64,000 nt of DNA from Sinonovacula constricta (taxonomy: Eukaryota > Mollusca > Bivalvia > Cardiida > Solecurtidae): assembly GCA_007844125.1 (NCBI GenBank), contig CM017567.1, forward strand, positions 42,987,562 through 43,051,561, given 5' to 3'. Below the pieces are notes generated by a model. It made no database searches. It had not been told where the DNA came from and saw nothing but the letters and a program-made list of their open reading frames with translations. This document shows, piece by piece, positions 44,950 through 58,919 of the stretch. The position numbers were made by a program, and so were the translations under genes. The first letter of the stretch is position 1. Every line of letters begins with the position of its first letter.

Positions 44950-46090
44950 GCATTTTCTTTAGTTCTAACTTAAGTTAAAATGGAACATTATAAAGAAAGT
45001 ATTTAATAAGGTTTGTATTATCGGATGTTAGTGACTCTGGTGTAACTTTTGTCTCAATGCATATTCTATATTTTAGATGATGAAAACCTGCTTTCCCATT
45101 TACAATGCCTTGTACATATGGTTTTCTACAGAATAATTTTGACCATTGTTTGCACACCAGTACAGGGTAAAACTTACACCGACCAAACAGCGCTTCTGAG
45201 CGCTTTGATAATAATTTGCACCAGAATTTAATAATACGACGATCAATATATAAGAGATATCTACCTAACTCTCCATAAGCAACATTGGTGCTCGAGGACT
45301 GTTTCATCTTTATAACATTCTTACAAAACTTTAAATGTACGGTTTTAATGTTTTAGACTTCGAAAAAACGTACTTCGCAAACGGAATTCAAACTTGTCTT
45401 AACAAAAGCATCAAGTAGCTAGCACATTGTTTTGGTTTAAGGCAATAGTTTCTTATGTTTACCATTAAAGCATTCAAGGCCTTTGATCCTTTCCGACAAT
45501 AAACTAGACATGATTAATACAATTTCCAGTATAATTGAATACTGTTCCTAAATAAATAAACTCGTCAACATCATATGACATATTTCCTTTATAAGTCAGG
45601 GAGATATTAGACGCTAAATGTCCACGTTTTCAAAATATAGGTATTTTTTCTTTTTGATTTATTTACATGTAGTCCCCACATATCAGCGTACAACTCGAGC
45701 AAATTTATATTTTTGGAGCTTTTCTGTACTCTCTGCTAGAATAACCATGTCAACTGCAAAAAACATCAATGTTACTTATGTCATCACTAGTAAGTGTGGA
45801 AGTAACATCGCCACGTAAATGCAATAACATATATTAATAAATAATGAAAAAATTATTGGGGAACGTACTTCGCCTTGCTTTAATCCTACTGCAACTTCAA
45901 AGTATTCAACAAAATAATTAAACAATTTAATTTTCAATTTGACTTTTGAATACATGTCATGAACAATAGGAATATTAACACCGAATATAAATAAAACACC
46001 ATCAAACGCTTACTTCAAATAGATCAACGCACAGTACAGTATCTTTCCGTTACTTAAAAAGGGGTTCTTGAAAGTCGCAATTATCAGCAA
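44950..46090 (-). pseudogene. LINE reverse transcriptase fragment, heavily mutated
   Basis: Minus-strand frames carry VNIPIVHDMYSKVK, FEVAVGLKQGEVRSPIIFSL, then FFAVDMVILAESTEKLQK (the catalytic box, with F-A-V-D where F/Y-A-D-D is expected), and at 45307-44975 the post-RT region VAYGELGRYLLYIDRRIIKF with WCKLLS. Stops and frameshifts separate all blocks. G-L-K-Q-G-E-x-x-S-P and A-E-S-x-E-x-L-Q suggest a family different from the other LINE copies in the window. Confidence 0.85.
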
Positions 46091-46299
46091 TATCAAAGTC
46101 ATATCAGTACAAACAATCAGCGGCTTTAATATCATTATCACCACCTACGTCATATGACAGATTCGAAAAGTATTCAAAGAAATCATTTACATTGACTTTG
46201 ATTTTCATTTACTAAAAGGTTTGCAATAATCTTAGGGCTTTGTATGTTTCATTCTTTCTATTTTCTTCTTTTTGTGTTTAAGACTTTTTTCTGTCATGA

Positions 46300-49200
46300 C
46301 TGAAGCAGTGGGGGACTATCATAAATGGAGCAGTGAGGGCCTGACATGACTGGAGCAGTGAGAGAGGGCTATGATTGGAGCAGTGAGGGCCTGACATGAC
46401 TGGAGCAGTGAGAGAGGGCTATGATTGGAGCAGTGAGAGAGGGCTATGATTGGAGCAGTGAGAGAGGGCTATGATTGGAGCAGTGAGGGCCTGACATGAC
46501 TGGAGCAGTGAGAGAGGGCTATGATTGGAGCAGTGAGAGAGGGCTATGATTGGAGCAGTGAGGGCCTGACATGACTGGAACAGTGAGAGAGGGCTATGAT
46601 TGGAGCAGTGAGAGAGGGCTATGATTGGAGCAGTGAGGGCCTGACATGACTGGAGCAGTGGGGGACTATCATAAATGGAGCAGTGAGGGCCTGACATGAC
46701 TGAAGCAGTGAGAGAGGGCTATGATTGGAGCAGTGAGGGCCTGACATGACTGGAGCAGTGAGAGAGGGCTATGATTGGAGCAGTGAGGGCCTGACTTGAC
46801 TGGAGCAGTGAGGGCCTGACATGACTGGAGCAGTGAGAGAGGGCTATGATTGGAGCAGTGAGGGCCTGACTTGACTGGAGCAGTGAGAGAGGGCTATGAT
46901 TGGAGCAGTGAGGGCCTGACATGACTGGAGCAGTGAGAGAGGGCTATGATTGGAGCAGTGAGAGAGGGCTATGATTGGAGCAGTGAGAGAGGGCTATGAT
47001 TGGAGCAGTGAGGGCCTGACATGACTGGAGCAGTGAGAGAGGGCTATGATTGGAGCAGTGAGGGCCTGACATGACTGGAGCAGTGAGAGAGGGCTATGAT
47101 TGGAGCAGTGAGGGCCTGACATGATTGGAGCAGTGAGGGCCTGACATGACTGGAGCAGTGAGGGCCTGAAATGTCTGGAGCAGTGAGAGAGGGCTATGAT
47201 TGGAGCAGTGAGGGCCTGACATGACTGGAGCAGTGAGGGCCTGACATGATTGGAGCAGTGAGAGAGGGCTATGATTGGAGCAGTGAGGGCCTGACATGAC
47301 TGGAGCAGTGAGAGAGGGCTATGATTGGAGCAGTGAGAGAGGGCTATGATTGGAGCAGTGAGAGAGGGCTATGATTGGAGCAGTGAGGGCCTGACATGAC
47401 TGGAGCAGTGAGAGAGGGCTATGATTGGAGCAGTGAGGGCCTGACATGACTGGAGCAGTGAGGGCCTGACATGACTGGAGCAGTGAGAGAGGGCTATGAT
47501 TGGAGCAGTGAGGGCCTGACATGACTGGAGCAGTGGGGGACTATCATAAATAGAGCAGTGAGGGCCTGACATGACTGAAGCAGTGAGAGAGGGCTATGAT
47601 TGGAGCAGTGAGGGCCTGACATGACTGGAGCAGTGAGGGCCTGACATGACTGGAGCAGTGAGAGAGGGCTATGATTGGAGCAGTGAGGGCCTGACATGAC
47701 TGGAGCAGTGGGGGACTATCATAAATGGAGCAGTGAGGGCCTGACATGACTGAAGCAGTGAGAGAGGGCTATGATTGGAGCAGTGAGGGCCTGACATGAC
47801 TGGAGCAGTGGGGGACTATCATAAATGGAGCAGTGAGGGCCTGACATGACTGGAGCAGTGGGGGACTATCATAAATGGAGCAGTGAGGGCCTGACATGAC
47901 TGAAGCAGTGAGAGAGGGCTATGATTGGAGCAGTGAGGGCCTGACATGACTGGAGCAGTGAGAGAGGGCTATGATTGGAGCAGTGAGAGAGGGCTATGAT
48001 TGGAGCAGTGAGGGCCTGACATGACTGGAGCAGTGAGAGAGGGCTATGATTGGAGCAGTGAGAGAGGGCTATGATTGGAGCAGTGAGAGAGGGCTATGAT
48101 TGGAGCAGTGAGGGCCTGACATGACTGAAGCAGTGAGAGAGGGCTATGATTGGAGCAGTGAGGGCCTGACATGACTGGAGCAGTGAGAGAGGGCTATGAT
48201 TGGAGCAGTGAGGGCCTGACATGACTGGAGCAGTGAGAGAGGGCTATGATTGGAGCAGTGAGGGCCTGACATGACTGGAGCAGTGAGGGCCTGACATGAC
48301 TGGAGCAGTGAGAGAGGGCTATGATTGGAGCTGTGAGGGCCTGACATGACTGGAGCAGTGAGGGCCTGACATGACTGGAGCAGTGAGAGAGGGCTATGAT
48401 TGGAGCAGTGAGGGCCTGACATGACTGGAGCAGTGAGAGAGGGCTATGATTGGAGCTGTGAGGGCCTGACATGACTGGAGCAGTGAGGGCCTGACATGAC
48501 TGGAGCAGTGAGGGCCTGACATGACTGGAGCAGTGAGGGCCTGACATGACTGGAGCAGTGGGGGACTATCATAAATGGAGCAGTGAGGGCCTGACATGAC
48601 TGGAGCAGTGAGGGCCTGACATGACTGGAGCAGTGAGAGAGGGCTATGATTGGAGCTGTGAGGGGCCTGACATGACTGAAGCAGTGAGAGAGGATATGAT
48701 TGGAGCAGTGAGGGCCTGACATGACTGGAGCAGTGAGAGAGGGCTATGATTGGAGCAGTGAGGGCCTGACATGACTGGAGCAGTGAGAGAGGGCTATGAT
48801 TGGAGCAGTGAGGGCCTGACATGACTGGAGCAGTGAGAGAGGGCTATGATTGGAGCAGTGAGGGCCTGACATGACTGGAGCAGTGAGAGAGGGCTATGAT
48901 TGGAGCAGTGAGGGCCTGACATGACTGAAGCAGTGAGAGAGGGCTATGATTGGAGCAGTGAGGGCCTGACATGACTGGAGCGGTGAGAGAGGGCTATGAT
49001 TGGAGCAGTGAGGGCCTGACATGACTGGAGCAGTGAGAGAGGGCTATGATTGGAGCAGTGAGGGCCTGACATGACTGGAGCAGTGAGGGCCTGACATGAC
49101 TGGAGCAGTGAGAGAGGGCTATGATTGGAGCTGTGAGGGCCTGACATGACTGAAGCAGTGAGAGAGGGCTATGATTGGAGCAGTGAGGGCCTGACATGAC

Positions 49201-49515
49201 TGGGGCAGTGAGAGAGGGCTATGATTGGAGCAGTGAGGGCCTGACATGACTGGAGCAGTGAGAGAGGGCTATGATTGGAGCAGTGAGGGCATGCCATGAC
49301 TGAAGCAGTGAGAGAGGGCTATGATTGGAGCAGTGAGGGCCTGACATGACTGGAGCAGTGAGAGAGGGCTATGATTGGAGCAGTGAGGGCATGCCATGAC
49401 TGAAGCAGTGAGAGAGGGCTATGATTGGAGCTGTGAGGGCATGCCATGACTGAAGCAGTGAGAGAGGGCTATGATTGGAGCTGTGAGGGCATGCCATGAC
49501 TGAAGCAGTGAGGAA
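46300..49515. repeat. 25-bp megasatellite, domain 1
   Basis: Two 25-bp variants alternate irregularly: AGCAGTGAGGGCCTGACATG ACTGG and AGCAGTGAGAGAGGGCTATG ATTGG, plus a rarer GGGGGACTATCATAAAT form. Since three units make 75 bp, short open frames recur on the minus strand every few units; they have no coding meaning. It adjoins domain 2 without a gap. Confidence 0.96.
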
Positions 49516-52500
49516 ATGTCATGACTGGAATGCCATGACTGAAGGAGTGAGTGAATGGCATGAGTGGAGCAGTAAGGGACTGTCATGACTGCAGCAATGA
49601 CGGACTGTCATGACTGGAGCTGTGAGGGACTGTCAATACTGGGGCAGTCAGGGATTTCATGGCTGAAGCAGTGAGGGACTGTCATGACTGGAGCAGTGAG
49701 GGACTGTCGTAACTGGACCAGTCAGGGAATGTCATGACTGGAGCGGTAAAGGACTGTCATGACTGGAGCAGTGAGAAACTGTCATGACTGGAGCAGTGAG
49801 AAACTGTCATAAGTGGAGCAGTGAGAAACTGTCATGACTGGAGCGGTAAAGGACTGTCATGACTGGAGCGGTAAAGGACTGTCATGACTGGAGCAGTGAG
49901 AAACTGTCATGACTGGAGCAGTGAGAAACTGTCATAAGTGGAGCAGTGAGAAACTGTCATGACTGGAGCAGTGAGAAACTGTCAGAAGTGGAGCAGTGAG
50001 ACATTGTCATGACTGGAGCAGTGAGGGGCTGTCATGACTGCAGCAATGACGGACTGTCATGACTGGAGCTGTGAGGGACTGCCAATACTGGGGCAGTCAG
50101 GGATTTCATGGCTGAAGCAGTGAGGGACTGTCATGACTGGAGCAGTGAGGGACTGTCGTAACTGGACCAGTCAGGGAATGTCATGACTGGAGCGGTAAAG
50201 GACTGTCATGACTGGAGCAGTGAGAAACTGTCATGACTGGAGCAGTGAGAAACTGTCATAAGTGGAGCAGTGAGAAACTGTCATGACTGGAGCGGTAAAG
50301 GACTGTCATGACTGGAGCGGTAAAGGACTGTCATGACTGGAGCAGTGAGAAACTGTCATGACTGGAGCAGTGAGAAACTGTCATAAGTGGAGCAGTGAGA
50401 AACTGTCATGACTGGAGCAGTGAGAAACTGTCAGAAGTGGAGCAGTGAGACATTGTCATGACTGGAGCAGTGAGGGACTGTCATGGCTGAAGCAGTGAGG
50501 GACTGTCGTAACTGGACCAGTCAGGGAATGTCATGACTGGAGCGGTAAAGGACTGTCATGACTGGAGCAGTGAGAAACTGTCATGACTGGAGCAGTGAGA
50601 AACTCTCATAAGTGGAGCATTGAGGGACTGTCATGACTGAAGCAGTGAGGGACTGTCAGGTCTTGAGCAGTGAGGGATTGTCATGACTGGAGCAGTGAGA
50701 CATTGTCATGACTGGAGCAGTGATCGACTGTCATGACTGAAGCAGTAAGGGACTGTCATGACTTGAGCAGTGAGGTATTGTCATGACTGGAGCAGTGAGG
50801 GGCTGTCATGACTGGATGACTGGAGCATTAAGGGACTGTCATGACTGGAGCAGTGAGGGGCTGTCATGACTGGATGACTGGAGCATTAAGGGACTGTCAT
50901 GAGTGGAGCGGTGAGGGGCTGTCATGACTGAATGACTGGAGCATTAAGGGACTGTCATGAGTGGAGCAGTAAGGGACTGTCATGACTGGAGCAGTAAGAG
51001 AATGTCATGATTAAAGCAGTGAGGGATTGTCATGACTGGAGCATTAAGGGACTGTCATGAGTGGAGCATTAAGGGACTGTCATGAGTGAAGCAGTAAGGG
51101 GCTGTCATGACTGGATGACTGGAGCATTAAGGGACTGTCATGACTGGAGCAGTGAAGGAATGTCATGACTGGAGCAGTGAGGGGCTGTCATGACTGGATG
51201 ACTGGAGCATTAAGGGACTGTCATGAGTGGAGCAGTAAGGGACTGTCATGACTGGAGCAGTGAGGGGCTGTCATGACTGGATGACTGGAGCATTAAGGGA
51301 CTGTCATGAGTGGAGCGGTGAGGGGCTGTCATGACTGAATGACTGGAGCATTAAGGGACTGTCATGAGTGGAGCAGTAAGAGAATGTCATGATTAAAGCA
51401 GTGAGGGATTGTCATGACTGGAGCATTAAGGGACTGTCATGAGTGGAGCATTAAGGGACTGTCATGAGTGGAGCAGTAAGGGGCTGTCATGACTGGATGA
51501 CTGGAGCATTAAGGGACTGTCATGAGTGGAGCAGTAAGAGAATGTCATGATTAAAGCAGTGAGGGATTGTCATGACTGGAGCATTAAGGGACTGTCATGA
51601 GTGGAGCATTAAGGGACTGTCATGAGTGGAGCAGTGAGGGGCTGTCATGACTGGATGACTGGAGCATTAAGGGACTGTCATGAGTGGAGCAGTAAGAGAA
51701 TGTCATGATTAAAGCAGTGAGGGATTGTCATGACTGGAGCATTAAGGGACTGTCATGAGTGGAGCATTAAGGGACTGTCATGAGTGGAGCAGTGAGGGGC
51801 TGTCATGACTGGATGACTGGAGCATTAAGGGACTGTCATGAGTGGAGCAGTAAGAGAATGTCATGATTAAAGCAGTGAGGGATTGTCATGACTGGAGCAT
51901 TAAGGGACTGTCATGAGTGGAGCATTAAGGGACTGTCATGAGTGAAGCAGTAAGGGGCTGTCATGACTGGAGCAGTGAGGGGCTGTCATGACTGGAGCAG
52001 AATGGGGCTGTCATGACTGGAGCAGTATGGGGCTGTCATGACTGGAGCAGTATGGGGCTGTCATGACTGGAGCAGTGAGGGGCTGTCATGAGTGAAGCAT
52101 TAAGGGACTGTCATGAGTGGATCATTAAGGGACTGTCATGAGTGAAGCAGTAAGGGGCTGTCATGACTGGAGCAGTGAGGGGCTGTCATGACTGGAGCAG
52201 AATGGGGCTGTCATGACTGGAGCAGTATGGGGCTGTCATGACTGGAGCAGTATGGGGCTGTCATGACTGGAGCAGTGAGGGGCTGTCATGAGTGAAGCAG
52301 TAAGGGGCTGTCATGACTGGAGCATTAAGGGACTGTCATGACTGGAGCATTAAGGGACTGTCATGACTGGAGCATTAAGGGACTGTCATGAGTGGAGCAT
52401 TAAGGGACTGTCATGAGTGGAGCATTAAGGGACTGTCATGAGTGAAGCATTAAGGGGCTGTCATGACTGGAGCATTAAGGGACTGTCATGAGTGAAGCAG

Positions 52501-55500
52501 TAAAGGGCTGTCATGACTGGAGCAGTGAGGGGCTGTCATGACTGGAGCAGTATGGGGCTGTCATGACTGGAGCAGTATGGGGCTGTCATGACTGGAGCAG
52601 TATGGGACTGTCATGACTGGAGCAGTGAGGGATTGTCATGACTGGAGCAGTGAGGGATTGTCATGACTGGAGCAGTATGGGGCTGTCATGACTGGAGCAG
52701 TATGGGGCTGTCATGACTGGAGCAGTATGGGGCTGTCATGACTGGAGCAGTGAGGGGCTGTCATGACTGGAGCAGTGAGGGGCTGTCATGACTGGAGCAT
52801 TAAGGGACTGTCATGAGTGAAGCAGTAAGGGGCTGTCATGACTGGAGCATTAAGGGACTGTCATGACTGGAGCATTAAGGGACTGTCATGACTGGAGCAT
52901 TAAGGGACTGTCATGACTGGAGCATTAAGGGACTGTCATGAGTGGAGCATTAAGGGACTGTCATGAGTGGAGCATTAAGGGACTGTCATGAGTGGAGCAT
53001 TAAGGGACTGTCATGACTGGAGCAGTATGGGGCTGTCATGACTGGAGCAGTATGGGGCTGTCATGACTGGAGCAGTATGGGACTGTCATGAGTGAAGCAG
53101 TAAGGGGCTGTCATGACTGGAGCATTAAGGGACTGTCATGACTGGAGCATTAAGGGACTGTCATGACTGGAGCATTAAGGGACTGTCATGAGTGGAGCAT
53201 TAAGGGACTGTCATGAGTGGAGCATTAAGGGACTGTCATGAGTGGAGCAGTAAGGGACTGTCATGAGTGGAGCATTAAGGGACTGTCATGAGTGGAGCAT
53301 TAAGGGACTGTCATGAGTGAAGCAGTAAGGGGCTGTCATGACTGGAGCATTAAGGGACTGTCATGACTGGAGCATTAAGGGACTGTCATGACTGGAGCAT
53401 TAAGGGACTGTCATGAGTGGAGCATTAAAGGACTGTCATGAGTGGAGCATTAAGGGACTGTCATGAGTGGAGCAGTAAGGGACTGTCATGAGTGGAGCAT
53501 TAAGGGACTGTCATGAGTGGAGCATTAAGGGACTGTCATGAGTGGAGCATTAAGGGACTGTCATGAGTGGAGCATTAAGGGACTGTCATGAGTGGAGCAT
53601 TAAGGGACTGTCATGAGTGGAGCAGTAAGGGACTGTCATGAGTGGAGCATTAAGGGACTGTCATGAGTGGAGCATTAAGGGACTGTCATGAGTGGAGCAT
53701 TAAGGGACTGTCATGACTGGAGCAGTATGGGGCTGTCATGACTGGAGCAGTATGGGGCTGTCATGAGTGAAGCATTAAGGGACTGTCATGACTGGAGCAT
53801 TAAGGGACTGTCATGACTGGAGCAGTATGGGGCTGTCATGACTGGAGCAGTATGGGGCTGTCATGAGTGAAGCATTAAGGGACTGTCATGACTGGAGCAG
53901 TATGGGGCTGTCATGAGTGAAGCATTAAGGGGCTGTCATGACTGGAGCAGTATGGGGCTGTCATGACTGGAGCAGTAAGGGGCTGTCATGAGTGAAGCAT
54001 TAAGGGACTGTCATGACTGGAGCATTAAGGGACTGTCATGACTGGAGCATTAAGGGACTGTCATGACTGGAGCATTAAGGGACTGTCATGACTGGAGCAT
54101 TAAGGGACTGTCATGACTGGAGCATTAAGGGACTGTCATGAGTGGAGCATTAAGGGACTGTCATGAGTGGAGCATTTAGGGACTGTCATGACTGGAGCAG
54201 TATGGGGCTGTCATGACTGGAGCAGTATGGGGCTGTCATGACTGGAGCAGTATGGGACTGTCATGAGTGAAGCAGTAAGGGGCTGTCATGACTGGAGCAT
54301 TAAGGGACTGTCATGACTGGAGCATTAAGGGACTGTCATGACTGGAGCAGTATGGGGCTGTCATGACTGGAGCAGTATGGGGCTGTCATGACTGGAGCAG
54401 TATGGGACTGTCATGAGTGAAGCAGTAAGGGGCTGTCATGACTGGAGCATTAAGGGACTGTCATGAGTGAAGCAGTAAGGGGCTGTCATGACTGGAGCAT
54501 TAAGGGACTGTCATGACTGGAGCATTAAGGGACTGTCATGACTGGAGCATTAAGGGACTGTCATGACTGGAGCATTAAGGGACTGTCATGAGTGGAGCAT
54601 TAAGGGACTGTCATGAGTGGAGCATTAAGGGACTGTCATGAGTGGAGCAGTATGGGGCTGTCATGAGTGGAGCATTAAGGGATTGTCATGACTGGAGCAT
54701 TAAGGGACTGTCATGACTGGAGCATTAAGGGACTGTCATGACTGGAGCATTAAGGGGCTGTCATGACTGGAGCATTAAGGGACTGTCATGACTGGAGCAG
54801 TGAGGGACTGTCATGACTGGAGCAGTATGGGGCTGTCATGACTGGAGCAGTATGGGGCTGTCATGACTGGAGCAGTATGGGGCTGTCATGACTGGAGCAG
54901 TATGGGACTGTCATGACTGGAGCAGTGAGGGATTGTCATGACTGGAGCAGTGAGGGATTGTCATGAGTGAAGCAGTATGGGGCTGTCATGACTGGAGCAG
55001 TGAGGGATTGTCATGACTGGAGCAGTATGGGGCTGTCATGACTGGAGCATTAAGGGACTGTCATGAGTGGAGCATTAAGGGACTGTCATGACTGGAGCAG
55101 TATGGGGCTGTCATGACTGGAGCAGTATGGGGCTGTCATGACTGGAGCAGTATGGGACTGTCATGACTGGAGCAGTGAGGGATTGTCATGACTGGAGCAG
55201 TGAGGGATTGTCATGACTGAAGCAGTATGGGGCTGTCATGACTGGAGCAGTGAGGGATTGTCATGACTGGAGCAGTATGGGGCTGTCATGACTGGAGCAG
55301 TGAGGGATTGTCATGACTGGAGCAGTATGAGGCTGTCATGACTGGAGCAGTATGGGACTGTCATGACTGAAGCAGTGAGGGATTGTCATGACTGGAGCAG
55401 TGAGGGGCTGTCATGACTGGAGCAGTATGGGGCTGTCATGACTGGAGCAGTAAGGGGCTGTCATGACTGGAGCAGTATGGGGCTGTCATGACTGGAGCAG

Positions 55501-56110
55501 TATGGGGCTGTCATGATTGGAGCAGTATGAGGCTGTCATGACTGGAACAGTATGGGGCTGTCATGACTGGACCAGTGAGGGGCTGTCATGACTGGAGTAG
55601 TATGGGGCTATCATGACTGGAGCAGTATGGGGCTGTCATGACTGGAGCAGTATGGGGCTGTCATGATTGGAGCAGTATGGGGCTGTCATGACTGGAACAG
55701 TATGGGGCTGTCATGACTGGAGCAGTATGGGGCTGTCATGACTGGAGCAGTATGGGGCTGTCATGACTTGAGCAGTGAGGTATTGTCATGACTGGAGCAG
55801 TGAGGGGCTGTCATGACTGGAGCAGTATGGGGCTGTCATGACTGGAGCAGTATGGGGCTGTCATGACTGGAGCAGTATGGGGCTGTCATGACTTGAGCAG
55901 TGAGGGATTGTCATGACTGGAGCAGTGAGGGGCTGTCATGACTGGAGCAGTATGGGGCTGTCATGACTGGAGCAGTATGGGGCTGTCATGACTGGAGCAG
56001 TGAGGGATTGTCATGACTGGAACAGTGAGGGATTGTCATGACTGGAGTAGTGTGGTACTGCCATGGCTGAAGCAGTGAAGGGCAGTTATAACTGAGACAG
56101 TATGGGATTT
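49516..56110. repeat. 25-bp megasatellite, domain 2, with higher-order repeats
   Basis: Units of the AGCAGT(G/A)AGGGACTGTCATG ACTGG type, with GAGCATTAAGGGA and GTATGGGGCTG variants. A segment of about 440 bp is duplicated (about 49.56-50.0 and 50.03-50.47 kb). Between about 51.37 and 51.95 kb a 158-bp higher-order unit (six 25-bp units plus an 8-bp insertion, GGATGACT) repeats four times, marked by TAAGAGAATGTCATGATTAA at 51378, 51535, 51693 and 51851. Confidence 0.96.
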
Positions 56111-57955
56111 CATGACTTGAGCAGCACTGGTAACATCGGAGTCTTTTCTTGGAAAAGATCTTACCAAACAGCTGCCAATTTCTGTCATTGCCTGCTAGAT
56201 TACTGTCTCCATTCACCTACTTTTTCCACCAAAGCGACGCCAAAACCAAAGCGGGAATGTCTTATGCAAATCGTTATAAGACGAAGCAAACACGCTTTCT
56301 TATACTGTTACATTATGTTATAAAAGTCAGATCTGTTCATTTCTGATATTATTTTAGAAATGTTAACCTCGTTTATGGCTTCGAAACGGACCAATTAGTT
56401 TGTGTTAGCCTATATGATCTTGTAGTGCGAATGTTTAAATGCTCAATAGTACAGTATGGTATGGTATGGTATGGTATGGTATGATATGGCATGGCATGGC
56501 ATGGTATGGCATGGCATTATGCATTATACATTATGCATTCCAAGCATTGTGCGATGGTGCCATCTTTCCCGCACTTAGTCTTTTTACAAGAAAACACTTT
56601 CAAAATGTACATTAGTGAAACTTCTCAGTTAGCTTCAATCCTTTCTGCATTTTACAATTCGAAACAGAACATAAATCAACATTATTTTTGCGTATGACTG
56701 AGATAATTCATTTCCTTAATCTTTCATTTGACACATTAAATTGTCTTAAGTCTCAGTCATTTTCTAAATTATACATTTAGGAACGTTAGAACTTTAACAA
56801 ATGTTAATGGTCGCAAACTTGCTCTACTCTAACTTGCTTCATTACGGTTCATTTTCATTTCAATACGTTATATTGGAAAATTAAAAAAAAAACAATGTGA
56901 AAAGTTTTCTGAATTAAATTGTAAAGATGCAGTATAATGTAAACGGGTTTCGCATCAGCTGGTACTGGTTAATCCCGACTGATGAATAAAGACTGCGATC
57001 TATAGAAATATTTTCATGACAAGAACTATGCCCGACAAAACTATTTTAAAACAAATTTTACCAATTTACAACGCTTTTATTAGGATTCACCAGTATTTAA
57101 ATCTGAATGTAAATTTAGAAGGACGTACGACTGGTTAACAAAACGTGATTTAGCTTCTAATTTACTGGGATATAAAGTGGGTGAATAAATTAATGTGAAC
57201 CCAATTTAAGTTTGTAAATTGTATGTTAATACTTACAAGCCTTGACAATTGTTATATCTTAACGTACATGTTATTAAGCGAGAAAAGACGTTTGCCCAAT
57301 GAATCCACATAGAAAATAGTAAAATAATACAAGGCATTTAATTTAGATGTTTTGTCAAACCGTGATCTCATGTTTTCATATTTCCCTCATTCAGTTTATA
57401 TAGTTTCAAGTGGAACATTGATTTTTTCTTCTCTTAAGCTTTATGAGAAAAAAACTTCGTACTACAGACTGGTCTTGGACAAGACACAAGTTTGTGGATT
57501 TGTTATACTATGACAGTACCACATTAATGAAGAAAATAAAATATAGGAAAAAGTCAAACAATAATACCAAATTAATGCATGCGATTTTGCTTAAACAAAA
57601 AGTGAGTAATTAACGATAAGTGTATTTCCAATTGAAATACATGTACTCCAAATTTTTCATTTTGTCCTCTTTATGTTTGTGTTTTAGTGTACTTTGCTTA
57701 TTATGATCAGAGAAGTTCGATACAATGGATTTGTTACTTAAAATTTGGTTTTAATATGTTCATATTTCAGTACTGCAAAACAGCTGCAAAATTCCTCTTA
57801 TTGCAAACTACAATATTTTCTTCATTCACAGAGCTATTCCATGAGGCCCCTCCCCAGGGTGGTGCTTATAAACATTAAAACTCCATGTCAATGTCTCCCC
57901 GTAATCTAGATGGGATTTAAATGATTTAAAACGAACCTTAGTTTAGTAACTACAA
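56110..57955. other. AT-rich region between megasatellite and orphan exon, no gene recognised
   Basis: If the exon at 58 kb belongs to a second transporter gene, its next exon should lie here or further left, but none was recognised. The first 50 bp are degenerate edges of the satellite. Confidence 0.4.
56452..56517. repeat. Pentanucleotide microsatellite (TATGG/CATGG)n
   Basis: Tandem GTATG units turn into GCATG units within one tract of about 65 bp. Confidence 0.9.
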
Positions 57956-57959
57956 GTTA

Positions 57960-58112
57960 GCATGGGAGTGTAAACCATGGGTTGCTGTAGAGTATGTCAG
58001 TGGGGGCGTTGGTTCGAGCCTTGTACTGGACATTGTCTGGGTCGTCCGTGTAAGTACCAACTGCCGTCAGGATGACACACAGGCCCCAGTTTACCAATAT
58101 CGAGATAAGAAT
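57960..58112 (-). CDS. SLC23: Orphan SLC23-like transporter exon (seventh in family order)
   Basis: After acceptor TTCTGTCAG the minus strand is open in phase 0 for 51 codons: ILISILVNWGLCVILTAVGT, then YTDDPDNVQYKARTNAPTDI and LYSNPWFTLPC. A helix with W-x-x-C/x-I-L-T, a loop with D-P, A-R-T-(D/N)-A and P-W-F is the family's segment directly after the Y-P-L-H-Q-x-F exon, and the phase fits the 3' end of exon 6 at 17608. But it lies upstream of exon 1 on the same strand, so it cannot follow exon 6 in this arrangement. The donor is unclear: GTTTAC after CCATG (about 57974) is the only GT nearby. It is a second paralogue, a relic, or misplaced. Confidence 0.75.
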
Positions 58113-58919
58113 CTGACAGAAACAACAAATGCAATTTAAATGGCTGTGCAGAGCTCTTCAATTTCGTCCGTAAAATTTAAATAATCTTTCTGCGTGATAT
58201 GTTTGGATTATATACATAGTTTCCACATCAGTGAAGATCCCTTATCTTGAAAGCCATCTTTGATGGCAACTTGAATGGATTTTCAGATGAATTGTAATTT
58301 CTTCATTTTTGGTCCAAAAATTAAAATCGATACACCATTGGAAAGCTCTTGAAATTCATATTTTCAGAATACAATATTTTTAAAATTGATAAATGCACAA
58401 AGAATTAATACACAGAAATAAATAAAGTTATTGGCTCATCCTTAAACAAAATGAACAGTGTATCTTTTTTGTTTGTATTTTTTTAAATTTTAAAATATCA
58501 AAATATAGTTTTGATATTTAAAGTACATCATAAAAGCTGTTGAATTTGATATAAAATTCAGTAAAATAGACTGAAAAATAAAAAACATGTGGCGAGTGTA
58601 ATACAGCACATATTTCCAGAGTTCGGCATGCATTTGCTTCTGCCTTTAAAGATGGCTGCCTAAAACTTATCAGTGCCTATAACATCACATGGAAACTATA
58701 TCTTTTCACCATGAAGTTGAAAGGTTTAGCAGATTAGATGAAATGATTCAACTTTTGTGTATGTCTTCCTTGTCTAAACTTAAAACAGAGAAAGGTATTA
58801 GAACACCTGCTTTTGCATTCATAATTAATTCTAGCTAATAGGAACATGTAAATGTAAAATTCATGAACACGACAGAGATGTGCAGCGCCACAGAAAATAA
58901 ATGTGCAGGTCTCAACCGG

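Noticed and set aside
46300..49200. Many minus-strand open frames of 67-142 codons with MSGPHCSNHSPLSLLQS repeats
   Set aside because: They are forced by the 25-bp tandem repeat (75-bp frame period) and have no independent coding signal.
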